The translations under genes were made by a program, and so were the position numbers. From assembly GCA_947561715.1 (NCBI GenBank), contig OX387198.1, forward strand, positions 11,904,001 through 11,968,000: a stretch of 64,000 nt of DNA, given 5' to 3'. Positions 13,361 through 27,518 of this stretch are shown here, piece by piece. The stretch's first letter is position 1, and each line of letters opens with the position of its first letter. A model generated the notes under the pieces. The model was given only the letters and a program-made list of their open reading frames with translations. It did not search any database and was not told the origin of the DNA. The DNA is from Ascidia mentula. Lineage: Eukaryota > Chordata > Ascidiacea > Phlebobranchia > Ascidiidae.

Positions 13361-14128
13361 CATCAACTTTGTGTCTGCCAACGTTTTCGTGATAAACTAC
13401 GGAATCTATTTCACTAGCCAATGAGTTTTTGCATTAAAAAATGTCAATAAAAAAGCGTTGCAAGTTGTGCTTTGAAATTTGAATTGAGTCTGGTTTAACT
13501 TTCAAGAAAACATGGAGAAATTGGTTTGGCAAAGTATTCTATGGTTTAATTGCATGAAAAGATTATAGTGCTTTCACGGCCTTAATTGCCTGCATAAAGT
13601 TGGAATAAAAGAAGAACAGAAAATAAGTTCAATCTATTGTAGCGTCCCTTTTTGGTTTATTTAAAAACGCAATCAAACATAAATCATTTGCCCTTGTCTG
13701 TCTCTCCATTGAAATTATACATAAAAAAACAGAAAAAAATTGCGTCATTCCTGTCACGGTTCAATTGCCACACGGCGATTTGGTAGTTTTTCTTTTTCGG
13801 GGCACAACAACATTCTCCGGTATTATTTTCGTATACTGTGGCATGTGCTCATAAGCCTGTATGCTTTCATTGTGCATATTCTTCGCTTCTCTATATGGCT
13901 CATAATGTAGTAGCTTAAACATGTAAAAATGTAAATAACTGCGGTTATGTTAAAGGGAATCTTATACTAATTTTGGGTTTGTTAGCTTTGTTGTTCTAAT
14001 ATGAATATGATACACTATAGCATTACTTTTTCTGAAATGTATCAATACCATCCATGGCTTACAGGTTTGAAAATGGCTATAAGAAAAGCAGACTGAGCAA
14101 ATTGGAATTGCTGGAGCATTGGAGCAAT
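13361..14128. other. SLC26 3' UTR and TTC17 upstream region
   Basis: No gene seen. The left part is the SLC26 3' UTR with AATAAA at 13446-13451. At the right, an acceptor-like CTTACAG ends at 14064, 64 bases before the chosen TTC17 ATG; it could serve as a trans- or cis-splice acceptor. The upstream ATG at 14054 lies before this acceptor, so I did not use it. Confidence 0.55.
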
Positions 14129-17100
14129 ATGTTTTCTGTTCTACGGCTCCATTCAAAGAGATTGCTTTCGATTGTATGTGCTTTACTTCTTGCACTGCAG
14201 AGTCATGCAAGTACACATTGGGTAGTTACTGAAGATGGGCGAATACAACAACAAGTAAGGATGTGGTTGTAGTTTAACTTTTTAAGTGTGGTCCATGGTT
14301 TTTGCTACTATTGGCATTTTTTATACACATGAAATGAATGGGTTTTTGAACAGAGTTACAAACACCCTGGGTCAGTTATCATACATACTTCCCCCATGAC
14401 AGTTTCTCTAACCTAGGTGATAGCCTAACATGTTGTTTTTCTTAAGCTGGAGTCTCCATTTGCAATGAAGAAACCTGAAGACTTGGTCACTTTCATGAGG
14501 CAGGAGACAAAACATGATTATTTAAAGGTGAAGTGTTGCAGAATACAAAATTATGCACGTTCTGTTGACATATTTATCATTTTCAGTCATTCTGCTACCT
14601 CAACTTTTTTACCAACTTGACATTCTTTTACTAACTTCACAAAATAGTTTCTAGGGCTGTGTTTGAACAACGCAAAGTTTCAGTAAATGTATAGGCCTAT
14701 GTGCAATATGTCGTAAATAGTTCCACTTCATGTTTTTTCTGTGTGTTGAATTGATTTAAATCAGAAAGTGTTTATGTATCAGGGTAGAAACAAGCAATTA
14801 GAATAAGTGGTTTTAGATCTGCTGACTCCAAGCATATGATTTATCTTCCCTTCTGTATTTCCTGTTCATTTTGACATCTTATCACTTGCTTCTATTGTCT
14901 TCCATGCCTTTTGGTAACATTTTTCTTTTTTAAATAATATTCATAGTAAATATTATCAAAAAGTTTGCATGGGATGAAAAATTCTGAATATTATTTATTC
15001 GAAGAATTTATTCTTAGCAAGTAAAAGCAAAACTGTTGGAGGAACAAGAGCAAATTGACATAAATGAAGACAAAGATACTGACTTGGAAAGCCGTCATTA
15101 TCGAAGAGATTCTGATTGCAGGGCTGCTGGTAAGTGATTTTCTATATTGAACATAAAGCCATGCAATTTTTGCAATGTGCTGCTGGTGTGTGGCTGGCGA
15201 ATATGACACAACATGTTTTGGTGTCGATATGTGATTCACAAATATGCTAAGTTGCTGTTGTGTTGTTGCTGTGACACACCCACTGACACACTTATCAAAT
15301 GCCATGACACCACCACCTAAGACACATGTGCTACCAACACTTAAAAGCAACAATTTCCATGCCAAATGATTGAAGTTATGCTGTAGTTTAATTCAGACAA
15401 AATAAACAACTTGTCACAAGTTTTACATAGTCAACCAACCAATAATACTTGTTGCGATACATTTATACTATGATGCCAAATCTTACATATTTGAATAGAT
15501 TTTAATATGCAATTTTGCTACAAACTTTTCTGAGATCGACTGTAGCAAAAATATTAGATACAAGTAATGTCATGAATTTCTACCGGTATCACTGAAAACT
15601 CTATATATTAAACCACTTGTTTTCCAACCACAGGTAAAAGATTGCCAGACTTCGATATGTTCGTTACATCTGTTCTTCCATTGGATCACAAAAACGTAGA
15701 GGTATTTAGTGGATAGTTAAAATTGCCCTAAAAGTTTTTCTATTTGTATATATGTGTGTTCTTTGGTTGCAGATTTTTGACCATATCAAAAGGAGTGCAG
15801 AGGGCCCTTTCATTCAACCTAATTGTTCTTCACTGGTTGACCTGCCATTCAGTATCCATGCATATGACCATATGAAGGTAGGTGCATAAATTACTGTTTC
15901 GGTTTTATGTTAAATATGCTTCTGTATTGTTATACCGAGGGTCAAGCCTTTACAGAATTGTTACCGTAGGTGTGCATGTACACTGTTTGTTCATAAAAAT
16001 AGTATGTCCTGATTTTTGTAGTGAAAAGCATAGATTGCTTGTCTTGCAATTTTACAATCATGACCTGTACCCGGGGGTCACAGTCTAAAGTCTCCATTTT
16101 CAGTTTTTCAACATGTATTAAAAACAACATACTTTTATAAACCCAAACAACAAATTTGCAGGGTGTACAAGACCGCAAAAATCTGCCCAAGCAACCAATG
16201 ATGGGCCTCAAGGCGACCTTAAAGTTTCTCGAAGATGAGGAGAATGCGGCCACTGTTATACACGAGGCTCTACAGAAGGTGGGCAGAAATAAAACCTGTA
16301 CAGAAAAACATGTACCTCATCCGCAAAGTCAATATACCTCAAACTCCAGCTTTGTTTGCCTTCACAAAATTATATTGTATTGTTGCCGACTTGCTAGATT
16401 AATCTACCTACCTTTTATTTCTGTCCTTCAATAAAAAAAAATTGACAATTTGACCAAAAACTTTAAGAAAAGTTGTTTTAAAACAACATCTACCATTACC
16501 AATAAAAACTAATAATTGGAGTTTCACAAATTTAAAACCTTTATTTAACATGGTGAAATGCTATCAAAACATATTGCATTAGTCCATAGCAGCCTTGCAA
16601 GGATATATTAATTCTGGTTGTATCTGCTTGTAATTCATAAAAATGTTGGTGCATTTTTTTCCTCTAAAAAATATTCTTGCAAAGTAATCTTTCTTCAATT
16701 TAACACTTTTTACACGAAGTAGGCAAATTGGATTTCTTCTGAGATATTGCCTTGTTACAGAATAAAACCTCATGGGTTCTTTACAACTTGGCATCCTTCT
16801 ATTGGCGCATGAAAGGCAACATGAACGAGGCCATAGAGTGTATTAGACGGGCTCTGCATTACTCTCCCGAGGAAACGAAAGACGTGGCGCTTGTAAACCT
16901 TGCCAATATTCTCCACAGGTATATATGCAATGGATTGGAGATAAAACCTGTAACTTATTATTTACGGAAGGGCAGAAGAGCGCATTTGTTTTTGCACATT
17001 TTTGTTCTGTCTTAAATATCGGGAAAGGGAATATTTTGATGATTTTCAATTCGTTAATAGAATGTGGAATTACATTTTTCACAAGGAAGTGATCCCACCT

Positions 17101-20100
17101 GTATTAGGGGTTTTTATTTTCGTCACGTTGACGTTATCAATTCTCCATACAATTAACAACGCGTTTTGGTGTCGGTGTTTTATTTTTATATGCGTCGACG
17201 CGAAATTCTTGGTCGTTTCAGGGCGCATTACACTTTGAACGCAACAGCGGTGATGCATCATGTACTGGATATATCGGACTCTTACAACGTCAACTACTTT
17301 TCCCTCGCCAACATGTACGCGGTAAGCCAACGAATGAAACCGCTATGGTGGCTTTAAAGGCAGGACGAGTTATGTTTATGCTAAAGATTTTTCCTGAAAA
17401 ACGGTATTTCGTATTTTTAACTGATACGCCTTTGGTATATGAATCCCTTGCAGCTACTTTGAACAGGTAATTGCCCCTTAAGTTCGTGATGGAATTTTAT
17501 CATTTGGATGGTCATATTTTCTGTTAATCAGGTTCTCGGCGAATACAACCAGTCAATTTACTATTACGAGCAAACTCTGAAGGGACAATCTGATTTCCAA
17601 GCTGCAAAGTCCAGGCTCGCCGCAGTCAGATGTCAGTTCAAATTACAGGTACGGTAAAACCGATGTTCGGTTAAACCCTCGTCAGTATTGCTTGTGAGAA
17701 AGTTAATATACTTAAAAATTTAGATTTTTTGGTATCGTTTTGTTACAGGCACGTCAAAATGTTTATTATGAACGCCCTGTGTGAAAGTTTTTGCTTTATA
17801 CCCAGGGTTACTTTGCTTTTAAGGCCAAAAAATAAGCACTAGGCTTTGCAATGGCGCATGAACTATATTGCACCTATTAAGTTTCGAAGTATACCGATTA
17901 ACTCACATTGAAAAGTCTATTTCACAAGGCGACATGTGGTTGCTAAGACCTTATAGATCGACGCAGTGTGTACACCTGTGTGTAGCTCTCATTGATTTTA
18001 TGTCTCTTTTGCACATATAACACGTGCTTGATCTGAGAGTTTTTTATGAACGATTGTAAAGAAAAATAACATGGATCTAACAATGCGCTGAATTACAAGT
18101 TTGTTTTTGAAATGACAAGCAAAATAACACCCATGGACTGCTTGTATTCTCCTATTCGTATAGTGTTATTAGTATGTGGGCGGTTATCACTTCTATCACT
18201 GCTTTTCGATCAACTCATTCAAGTTACAGCGATGTGTCGTTAAACAATGTCCTTTCTGTCGCCCGATAACCGTGTTTCTAAACAGGAAAAGCTGGAAGCG
18301 CAGCACGAGAGCCTGCAGCGGACACTGCGTGAGTTGCAGGATTACAAAGTTAAGCACGAGGACTTCCTGGAAAGGCAAAACAAGTTCTATATGCAGCGGT
18401 TGTCGGCCAAGTCCCAAGTCGACCACCATATGTACTACGAACACCAGAGAATTAAGGAAGGCACCTTTAGTAAGTTATATTTATGCCATAAAAAAGGTGT
18501 GTAGGTTTTTTTAAGGGGAGGTCATAATATTTAGAGAAATTCCCAAATTTTTCGCTTTAAAATAAGTTCAATTGTGGCCGAAGTCCGAACCCCCCTGGAT
18601 ACGCCTATGATTTATGCGCTTGTTGTTGCAAAAAACAGCGGCTCTCTGTTGATTATATAGTAAGAATAGCAACTGTTGGCAAACCTATGTTCGAAGCATC
18701 TACCCTATAGAGACATGTAGGCTCTAACTTTCAAAAAACTAAACTTTCATGTTTTAGTTCAGCTCAAGCGAACTAACTTAACACAGAGAAGCCATTATTT
18801 CGTCATTATTAGTTTCTTATTTCAGACGTTTCACTTCCGTAACTTAAACCATCATTAGACATATCCTCAATTTCCACGGCACCGAATCGTCTGAAATATA
18901 CCTCTGTTGTTTCTGGTGGGAATACAAAACAAATCTTTGGACCAATTTTAGGCTTGTCTTTTGAAGAATGACACTCTATATAGAAAGAATCTTAAATCTA
19001 TACACCCTGAAGTCACGTCTCTTTTGCATTTTTCACATCCATTTGTTTTTTAGCATGCCGAGTGTAATAAGATAGTTGCAAAGTTGCTGTTTTTGCAAAC
19101 AGTGTTATGTTTATTTCTAGACCACAAATGTCAAGTTCGCGGCAACAAAAGTGGATCGGTGTTGGTGTGCAACCTCCCTACCGCCTCCAGTGGTTCGAAA
19201 TCCGCCCCGACAAAAGTCCCAGTTGATTACGTGGTGGATTCGGTCAAGCCCATTCCCGCCGTTGCAATACACAAAATTGAGGTAAAGAGAAAAAAAAAAC
19301 TATATAAAATTCTTAACCAAATTGATATTCTGTGTGTGTCTTGTTTTAAACAAAAAAATGTATAAAATTTGCCTTCTTTTGAAACAAAAGTAAAAACGAA
19401 CTTTCCACTCCCTAATTTTAACGTGTGCTTTGTGTTTTTGGATTGAAACATTTTGGTTATTCGAGTAAAAGCGTATAGGGTTAATAAAACTGTCCCTCAT
19501 TTGTTTCTCACCGCGGTTACTCGCCAAAATAACAACGGTCCCCACCGCATTCTTACCAACACCGCGACATGGCTTGCTGTAAATTCAATTTGACAGATAA
19601 GTTCCATGAAAATGTGGTCCCCGGAGAACTCGCCTTCCGATCATGACGTGACGAGTCAGAGGCCCGAGGAAGAGGTAAATACTGGAGGTATTTTGTATTA
19701 ATAAACCTTTACTCACTATCACTGCATTGTGCACCAGGCGATGAACAAGGGGGAAGCGAATGGAGAAGACCCGGCTACTTACCACCAAGCGCTATATGAT
19801 TGGAGGGTATAAATTGCGGTTGTATTTGTAGATATAACGTTGATGTTTGTGACCTCCACTTAATCCTTTTTGAAGGCCAAATGTTGAACAGCATAGTTGG
19901 TTTATAAGTTAACATTGGTTTCAACTGTACCGGCAATTTTTCATGGATTTTAAAAAGTTTTAAGTGTATTATAACGTTACTGATATTTACACATAAAACC
20001 GCAAAACAGTTCTGTCGGCTACTGAAGCTTTTAACAGCACATTGTGTTTGACCAATCAGGACCCGAGCTGGCCTCCGCAGGAGTCATGTGACAAGTACGT

Positions 20101-23100
20101 TGACCACTTTCCGGCCTGGGACGAATTCCCTTCGTCATATGTTGACCCCGAGACCCGCGGTTTTAAGTAAGTTCGTCGGCATATACTGTTTCATTCGCAA
20201 GCTAACTAACCAATTGCGGCGCTTCTGCAGGTCACGTGAGCTACTGACCGCGTACATAGGCGTGGAGGAGGGAGACATGCATCCCACCCCTTGGAATCTA
20301 CCAGACTGCGCCGAATTGGAGACAGTCGACAGCACTGCTTACGACAACATTCCTGGTATTGATATCAAAGATGTGACTGTCATGTTTAAGCAAGACACCT
20401 ATCTTAACAATGTGAGTAATATCTTTGGTCATTTCGTTTTTTACAAAACAGGAAAGTGCTGAAAAAAAAATGCCCCTCTTAAACCTCAACATTCATAGTT
20501 CACCAAATCTTATTGTCCCCAACCTCACTTTGAAATCATAGAAAGATGAATTCCAATATATCATACATGATCTATCATAATACCACGACGCTATCATGCT
20601 ATAATCTGCACCATAAATGTGTTTCACTGACGTCACATTCAAGAACTCGTGTATACGAACATGCTTCACTACTTAACCTATGTCCAAAAACCTTGTTTCC
20701 CTTCAGTTTCTCATAATGCACGTAAACGAAGGGAGAGTTTGGCCGGACGACTTGGGCCAGCGGGTACTGACGGCCATCCGCAAAGCACAAAAGTCTGAGG
20801 TAGGACGTGTGTCGTGATTTTTACCTGATGCAAATCCGCCTATTATCTTTCTGTATGACTCGGTCAGTCAAATACCTCACTGTTATATGTTTGCAATGTC
20901 CATTAATTTTTTTTGACCTACTAAATTGTTTTGTCGTGGTTGAGTGTGCGTCGCGATTGTATAGTCCTGGGACATTACATATACAGAGGTGTTTTTGCCA
21001 GTGCAAAAGCTTGCTTAACAATTGATTTTGGAACTGTATAAATGGTCAAAGGCATATTTTTTGTCAACTAGAATCAGACTACAAAGGAGGTTTGTGTGCT
21101 TTATAAAGTAATTATTTAAAGCAAAAGTTATACTTAATTAACGCCCAATTATAACTACTGGTCAGAGCCTTGTTAAAAATTTTGTTGCCAACTTTTTATG
21201 TGAAACACAAACTGGCTCTAATATTTGTTCGCAAAACTGTATCCACAAGTTAACGATTCTGTCCATGATTCACCACAATTAATAGTCGTTTAAGTAGATT
21301 TGTAGATTGCGGTGACCTAAGTAGCTCTGGGTCGCTGCGGTTTCCGTAATCTTCTAAAGGCTGCAGTGGTGCAAGACTGTGTCTTGTGTTATAACTATAT
21401 TATTAATTCCTCGGCTAATTTCGGTTTCGTTTGAAGTTCTTCTTGCCCTTATCGTCGTTTCAACACAATGAAAAATGTGTCGAAGACCGGTTTAGGATGA
21501 GCGGATGCGATCGAATTTACGTGCCACGCTTTCATCAAGCACCCGTTTGACTTCCTTACCGTTTAAACAACAGCCATGTGATTTTAACAATTTCACGCAC
21601 GAGAACTAGTATATTTTTTTACCGACTACCTTTCATACTGCTTCTTGCTTACACGTTTTTCAAATTCTGAAAGCATTTACAGGTCTAATCAGTGTGTACA
21701 TCCTGTCTGCAGCTCTCGGATTGATTGTTATATACTGTTGCTAACAAAGCCGATATAACAAATCACAGTAACTTAATCAATTCTGGGGATACCAGTGATA
21801 AAAAAACAAGCGAATTCTAAAAGCACTCTTTTGATGCGTTCGCCAGCATTACCGCATTGTTATGTAAATTATGAAAAAGGTTTCAACACTTGTTTTTTAT
21901 CACTGGTATCCCAAGAATTGATTAAGTTACTGTGATTTGTTATATCGGCTTTGTTAGCAACAGTATATAACAAAGTTCAATGTGAGAGCTGCAGACAGGG
22001 TGTACACACTGTTTCGACCTGAGGTCTCATCAGTGAATCTGTTGACTGTGGCACTGTGCTAACTTTCAAACTAGCAAAGTACAATTTATTAATTTAGCAA
22101 GCACAAAATTTTCAACGGCAACGTGGTCATTGCGACTGTTAAAGCCTTTGAATCAATTTCGCGATCCTGTTGTGTGTTAAAAAATCGTGTTTAAAATTTC
22201 GCTTCGTATATTCTCCAGAACACAACAAACCTGTGGGTTCTATACAACTTGGCCGGACTCTTCTGGCGTGTGAACGGTAACAACACGAAGGCGGTCGAAT
22301 GTTTGCGCCGTTGTTTGTTCCACATTCCCGAACAGCACGCCGATATTCCACTTATAAGCCTCTCCAACATTATGTAAGTTTTTAATTCTGGTTCTGAGAA
22401 TAGAAACCCATCGTTCAAGTCTATATGGTCTGTTCAGACGGTGGTTCCCAAACCGTTTTAAAGATATGTGGCCCGTTTGGGTAAGAGGGCCTGTGACCCA
22501 CCATTAATGTCAGTCTTATAAACAAAGCCTCGGTGATGACCTGTTTATGTTTCTTTGGCAAGCTGAAGGGCCCTTTCCAAGAACGGGCCCCAATTTTTGT
22601 AAAACCAAGAGAATAGTCAAATCACTTAAATCTGGCATGGACCTACTGAAGAAACTGTAAAAGAACCAAACAAATTTGGGGAAACAAAGAATTTATTTTT
22701 TATAAAATTATTCTATTTAAATTGCTCTGAAAATGTCTTTGTGGCCCACTACTTGAACATGACCCACAGTTCGTGAACCACTGGTTGAGTAAATTCAGTG
22801 CTACTGTTGAGTAGATATTAGCCTGATAGATATCTTCATATTTTGTAAATCACGATAAATTGTGTGTCATATTGAAAACGACTGTCTACTTTTGAAAACG
22901 ACCTATTTTAAGGCCACAAAAAGGTGACAACCCAGATGTAGTGTCCAAATCCATTTGTCTTTCGTTCCACGAAATCATTAGCAATTTCTTATTACATGAA
23001 ATTCGGATGTCATGAATTTATCGTAATAGCTCTTTCTTGCAGGTACAGAGTGGGGAAACTGAACGATGCAGTGAATCTACTGATCTATGCACTTCGCGCC

Positions 23101-26100
23101 AATAACTCCGAGGTAAGCGCGTGGTTTCGACACTGTTACGTTTATTATTGTTCGTGGGAGGCTAATAAATCTACTCTATTTAACGCTTTGGTTAAAATAG
23201 CTTTTAAATTTAATGCAGTACATCTGCATGTTCTGTACGTGCTACGCCACATAATATCAAATATATCATTTATACTGCTTGTCCACGCCATGAAAATCGA
23301 ACTTATATCTTCCCTCAGCCGGCAGCCTACCTCAGTATGGGCAACGCCCTGCAAGCGCAAGACAACATTACTGGCGCAGTGGAATTCTACAACTATGCAA
23401 TGGTTCTCCACCACCAATACAGGGAAGCCTTCCACGCACTACTGGTCGTAAAGTGCTCAAACCTGAAGAAACTTAAAGATCAACAGCAGGTCGAAGCCAT
23501 GATGCAAAGCTGGGTAAGAACTACTTTCAATTGTGTTTATCGTGTGCGAATATAACCACAAGTGTTAATGCAATATGTTTACATTCCAAATATCACATGC
23601 TTCCAACTGGGAGTATTCGTACAGCTGCGTGCGTTTGATATTTAGCAAAATCTTTTGGCGCTAAGATTAAATCCATTTGATCTTAAAAAAATCTTGCAGC
23701 AAGCAACATAATACATTTGGTCTATACGGCAGTCATATTTAGTACCGAGCACTCGACAGTGCTTTTGTTTAATAGAAATTCGGTTTTTGTGTTCTGAGAT
23801 CAAGTATTTAATTTCGTGATAATGACATGAAGCAACGTAATCCATTTACTCGGGGTATCGATATTTTAATCAGTATAATAAAATTTCGCCTATCAAGGGT
23901 GGTACAATGAATACAATTGAAATCAAATGGCATGAAGTTATTGTTTCGCATGCACAGAACGAAAATCGTGCCGCCAACGACCAGCCCTCCAGTGAGGATC
24001 CCGCCGTCTGCAGCGATGACAAAGTGCAATGTAATAAAGGGAAAAAACGTTCCAACGGCAACGAAAAGGTACCTGTGAAAACCTGATAATGTGCACATTA
24101 TACTTGAGCATAGAAAATATCACGGATTAAAGCAGCGTTTTTAAACATTTGCTGTTAAAGTTTGTACACAGAAATTTTTACAAATGGTATTGACTAATAC
24201 TTTCTTATTGGGTAATATTTGCAGTCCGTTTCCACATTTTTTTGCATGACACTGGAATAGCTGGGTACGCCAATAAGATAATGCGTACATTTTTTATATT
24301 TTCGTTTTCCTGTAGCAACACTCAGAAGAAGCTGCTAAAGAAGAAGATAGCAACCCTTCAGATGCAGACGATCCAAAGGGTAAGTTTGGAGCTCATGCTC
24401 TTCCAAGGGCGGGTCCAGGAGGGGGCTATGGGGCCCTCGTTAGGAATATGCTGTAACACTTGTGACAAAAAAGTGACAAAATGGTTGATTGATACTGATT
24501 TACGCTCATCACTACCGTGCTTTATCTGGGGCATGTATCTCCTCGCCAAAGCCCCAAAACCGCTATTATTGCGTGACAATGAGTTTTGGACGATAACGTC
24601 TCTCCGGAGTAACTTTGTGGTTCCCCCTGCACTCCTGTATTTATGTGTTATCGTTTTTCCAACAGAGGAAGTTGTTGACATTGCTGCTAAATTACGCGAA
24701 GGAAAAACCGACGCAAACGAGCTGCTGAAAGACACGGATGACGTCATTAATGACCTCATTAACTCCAGTGGTGGCGAGGTTCGTGTAAAATTTACCCTCA
24801 AAACAAGGACTTTGAACATTATTTGCGTTCACAACCTCCAATTGCCCACGCGTTTTGAATTTATGAGGTGGTTGATGACGTCATCTGTTACGTTCCAAAA
24901 ATTGTTGTCTAGCTTGACGAGAAGTTGCTATCGGCGAAGAAGCTGATGGAGAAGCTTGCCGAAATGCGAAACTCCCTGGGAAACTTGGTCCACGAAGCCG
25001 CCACGACGTTGGATATCATCGACGACGAGTTAGTGATAATTCTTGCAATATTACGTGGATCGCTGGGGCTGAATTTACGTTTAACGGTGCTTAATTTCCC
25101 TCGATTTTAGGCAGGAACTCGACTGTGACGAGATTATCTCTGGCGTCGATTTCACTTACCAGCCTAACTTTAACGACGAGTTCTGGTCTTTGAAGTGAGT
25201 ATTGCGGAAAATGGCGTGGTTATGTTGTTACTTTTTGCTGAAAAATAACATAAGATTTGTGATTTAATATGAGTGGTTTTGACAGAAGTGTTGATCCTAA
25301 TTTTTTTGTAATTAACTTTCTGGGAAAATGTCGTTTTGAAAATATTAAACTCGCCGTTTTGCGTTAAACGCTTCGGTAACTAAACACAGAAAATAGTTGG
25401 AAAAAGTTTTACTCGATTCGAAGCCTAAATTATATTATTCTACAACGTGTGCAGTTTCGACGATCTGCTTTCGGCCGAGAACGAGGAAGAAAGTTTTTTC
25501 GATCCCACTTGCGAACTGGAAACTCCCCCTCAGCTCTACGAGGTTTCAAGAATGACGAGTATTGTACACAGAGACCAATTCAACAACTACACGTCCGACC
25601 CAGCATTTATGCAGGTAAATACTTGTGTTTTCCACTCCGTGTCAGCTGTGACGTAATAATACAGACAAATCTATAGGTTTATATCAATAGTAAACACTCC
25701 ATGTGCATGCAACATGTTCGTGCAACAGTGTGTCATGGGCTTCAAAGTGGTTTTGCATCTGTGCCACATGCGCACATCGTGTTCAGTTACCGTTGGTGCA
25801 TAATGTGGGCTTCACTAATGCGTATACTTTCTCATTAGTAGGTACCGGTTCCTTCATTATTGTACATTGCTTTTAGGCGCTTCGGGAAGTTACGGGCGAT
25901 GCAAAGTCTGTCCACGAAGTGGCTTACGTTCTTGCCGTTGCCATGCACTCCAGTCCAACGTCCTGGCGCGTTTTCATGCTGGTGTCGTACTTCTGGAGGG
26001 CGCAAGGGGACGCTAAAGAGGTGTGCATTTAACCTGTTTTTAATACAATTTTGGGAAACATTCTAAAGACATGTTTTGATATATGCAAATTTATAGCTTT

Positions 26101-26975
26101 TATAGTAAGCTTAAAGATAAGAATTATTTTCTTTTTTTTTTAAAAACTACTTGCCCATTTTCCCTGTTATTGTTGGTTGTGTAATAGCATATTTTGTCAG
26201 GTACTGAACTGCCTCCTCCGCTCGCTTGCCTCGGCACCAAAATCGAAACACTACATTGTCCTTTTTTCATTGGCTGATTTTCTCGCCCGTTTGCCCAATT
26301 ATCATGACGCCCTGAGACTTGTGGAACAAGCATTGAAGGTTCACAATTCTTACCGTCTGCACTGGCTCGCGGCAAACATATACGCAGTCTCGGTTGGTCT
26401 TTTTTGTTTATTTTTGCATATGCGTCAAGGATTATATGTTAACGGTAACAATTGGTCTGTTGGGGTATTGCAAATACCAACATTTGGTGTTTATCGTTGA
26501 ACACCAATAATTGGTCTTTGATGGTTAATGTTAAAACCAACAATTGGCCTTTTTGTTTATTGCACCACCAACGGTTGGTGTTTTAGTGGTAATTTGAACA
26601 ACAATGATAGGTGTTTTGGGGGTTTATATTGACACCAACAACAACATTGGTCTTTTATGGATAATGCAAATACCAACGATTGGTACTTTAGTGGTAATGT
26701 GAACAACAATCATTGTTCTTTTTTGGCTGATTTTGACATCAACGTTTAGTCTTTCAAGGGTAACGTTGACATCAACGACTGAGAAAAATTCTTCTTCGTA
26801 TGACTCGTGTGTTCCATTCATGTACAGTGGTGCTTAAACCGCGTGATGTTTTCAGGGTGACTACAACAGCGCCAAGACCCACTACGAGGAGACCCTTAAT
26901 TTGCACAGCGCTTGTGAAGACTGCCAGCGCAAAATGTGGGCGGCGTCTTGCCTGGCGAAGAAGCTAATCCCATGA
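14129..26975 (+). CDS. TTC17: Tetratricopeptide repeat protein 17
   Basis: Complete 28-exon gene, about 1126 aa, close to the vertebrate length. Exons: 14129-14254, 14447-14527, 15018-15129, 15634-15701, 15773-15877, 16162-16278, 16761-16918, 17222-17321, 17532-17648, 18286-18469, 19121-19281, 19597-19674, 19738-19806, 20060-20166, 20231-20411, 20707-20799, 22219-22373, 23043-23112, 23319-23513, 23958-24068, 24316-24379, 24666-24778, 24913-25028, 25111-25194, 25455-25614, 25877-26020, 26201-26392, 26856-26975. The start gives a signal peptide (LLSIVCALLLALQS) followed by the family hallmark THWVVTEDGRIQQQ. TPR blocks lie in exons 7-9 and 17-19 and in the last three exons; exons 7 and 17 begin alike (WVLYNLA...FWR), suggesting an internal duplication. 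TTC17 is reported to act in actin organisation and ciliogenesis. The donor after exon 27 (GTTGGT) is weak. Confidence 0.93.
21690..22011. mobile_element. Fold-back element in TTC17 intron 16
   Basis: Two about 120-bp arms in inverted orientation (21690-21810 and 21889-22011) separated by an about 80-bp spacer. Both arms share CAGTGTGTACA...CTGTCTGCAGCTCTC, TGTTGCTAACAAAGCCGATA and TAACTTAATCAATTCT, with a small indel. No coding capacity. An imperfect 14-bp direct repeat (AGGTCTAATCAGTG / AGGTCTCATCAGTG) spans its outer edges. It looks like a fold-back transposon or MITE; a diverged single arm may exist near 17955. Confidence 0.75.
22435..22783. mobile_element. Possible hAT-type MITE in TTC17 intron
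   Basis: The edges resemble hAT ends: left CAGACGGTGGTTCCCAAAC and, read inward from the right edge, CAGTGGTTCACGAAC. The interior holds repeated GTGGCCC/GACCCAC-like subterminal motifs. No clear 8-bp target duplication is visible, so the boundaries are tentative. Confidence 0.4.
26440..26790. repeat. Degenerate about 33-bp tandem repeat in last TTC17 intron
   Basis: About ten diverged copies of a roughly 33-bp unit built on ACCAACAATTGGTCTTTTATGG followed by a TAATGTT-like spacer with an AC-rich restart. It lies in the intron between the last two TTC17 exons. It has no coding potential. Confidence 0.75.
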
Positions 26976-27518
26976 TTTGTCAACTGCCGCTCGTAATTCC
27001 TTATATGCAGTGTACTTTTTCGCTTTTACTTCCTTGGGGGGGACGCCGGTATTCCTGTTATGTTTTTATAACTTTTTGGGGCATGTTGCGAGAAGATGAT
27101 TTTTTTGCAGCATTTTGCGCATTTCCTTTCTGTAACCAGCAACAGCTTTTGGAACTGTCTTGAACTCGCAGTGTAGTTTCCCTAGCGTCATTGATCTTCG
27201 GAGCAAAATATGAAACTGTTTTTTAGTTTTTCTTTGCAATTCCCCACGCCCGTATTAATTGGTCAAAAAATTGAGTTTGTAGAATACTTGTTTGTAATTT
27301 CGCAAATCTGTTTCTGCAGCAAAATAGAAAGGACCACCCATTTGAACAGGCGTAGACACATGTCAAGTTTATTGATTTCAACGAAGATCGTTTTTATTAA
27401 AAAATACTCCAGAATTTCGCTAGCTGCATCACAGTGTTGAGTAGCATTTACTCTAAATAGCATCTTGAGTAATAAGAAAAAAGCTAGACAGAATGTCCAC
27501 AAAACATGTGTAACAGTG
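26976..27518. other. Convergent 3' ends of TTC17 and NTAN1
   Basis: No gene seen. The stretch separates the TTC17 stop from the NTAN1 stop, which face each other. Two minus-strand AATAAA motifs (complement of TTTATT at 27393-27398 and 27368-27373) suit NTAN1. No plus-strand AATAAA for TTC17 was found here. Confidence 0.6.

Noticed and set aside
14054..14128. Earlier TTC17 start (ATG at 14054)
   Set aside because: It precedes an acceptor-like site and would place 25 residues ahead of a good signal peptide.
24242..24946. 234-codon plus-strand frame
   Set aside because: It runs through TTC17 introns; only the parts in exons 21 and 22 (24316-24379, 24666-24778) are coding, and in different frames.
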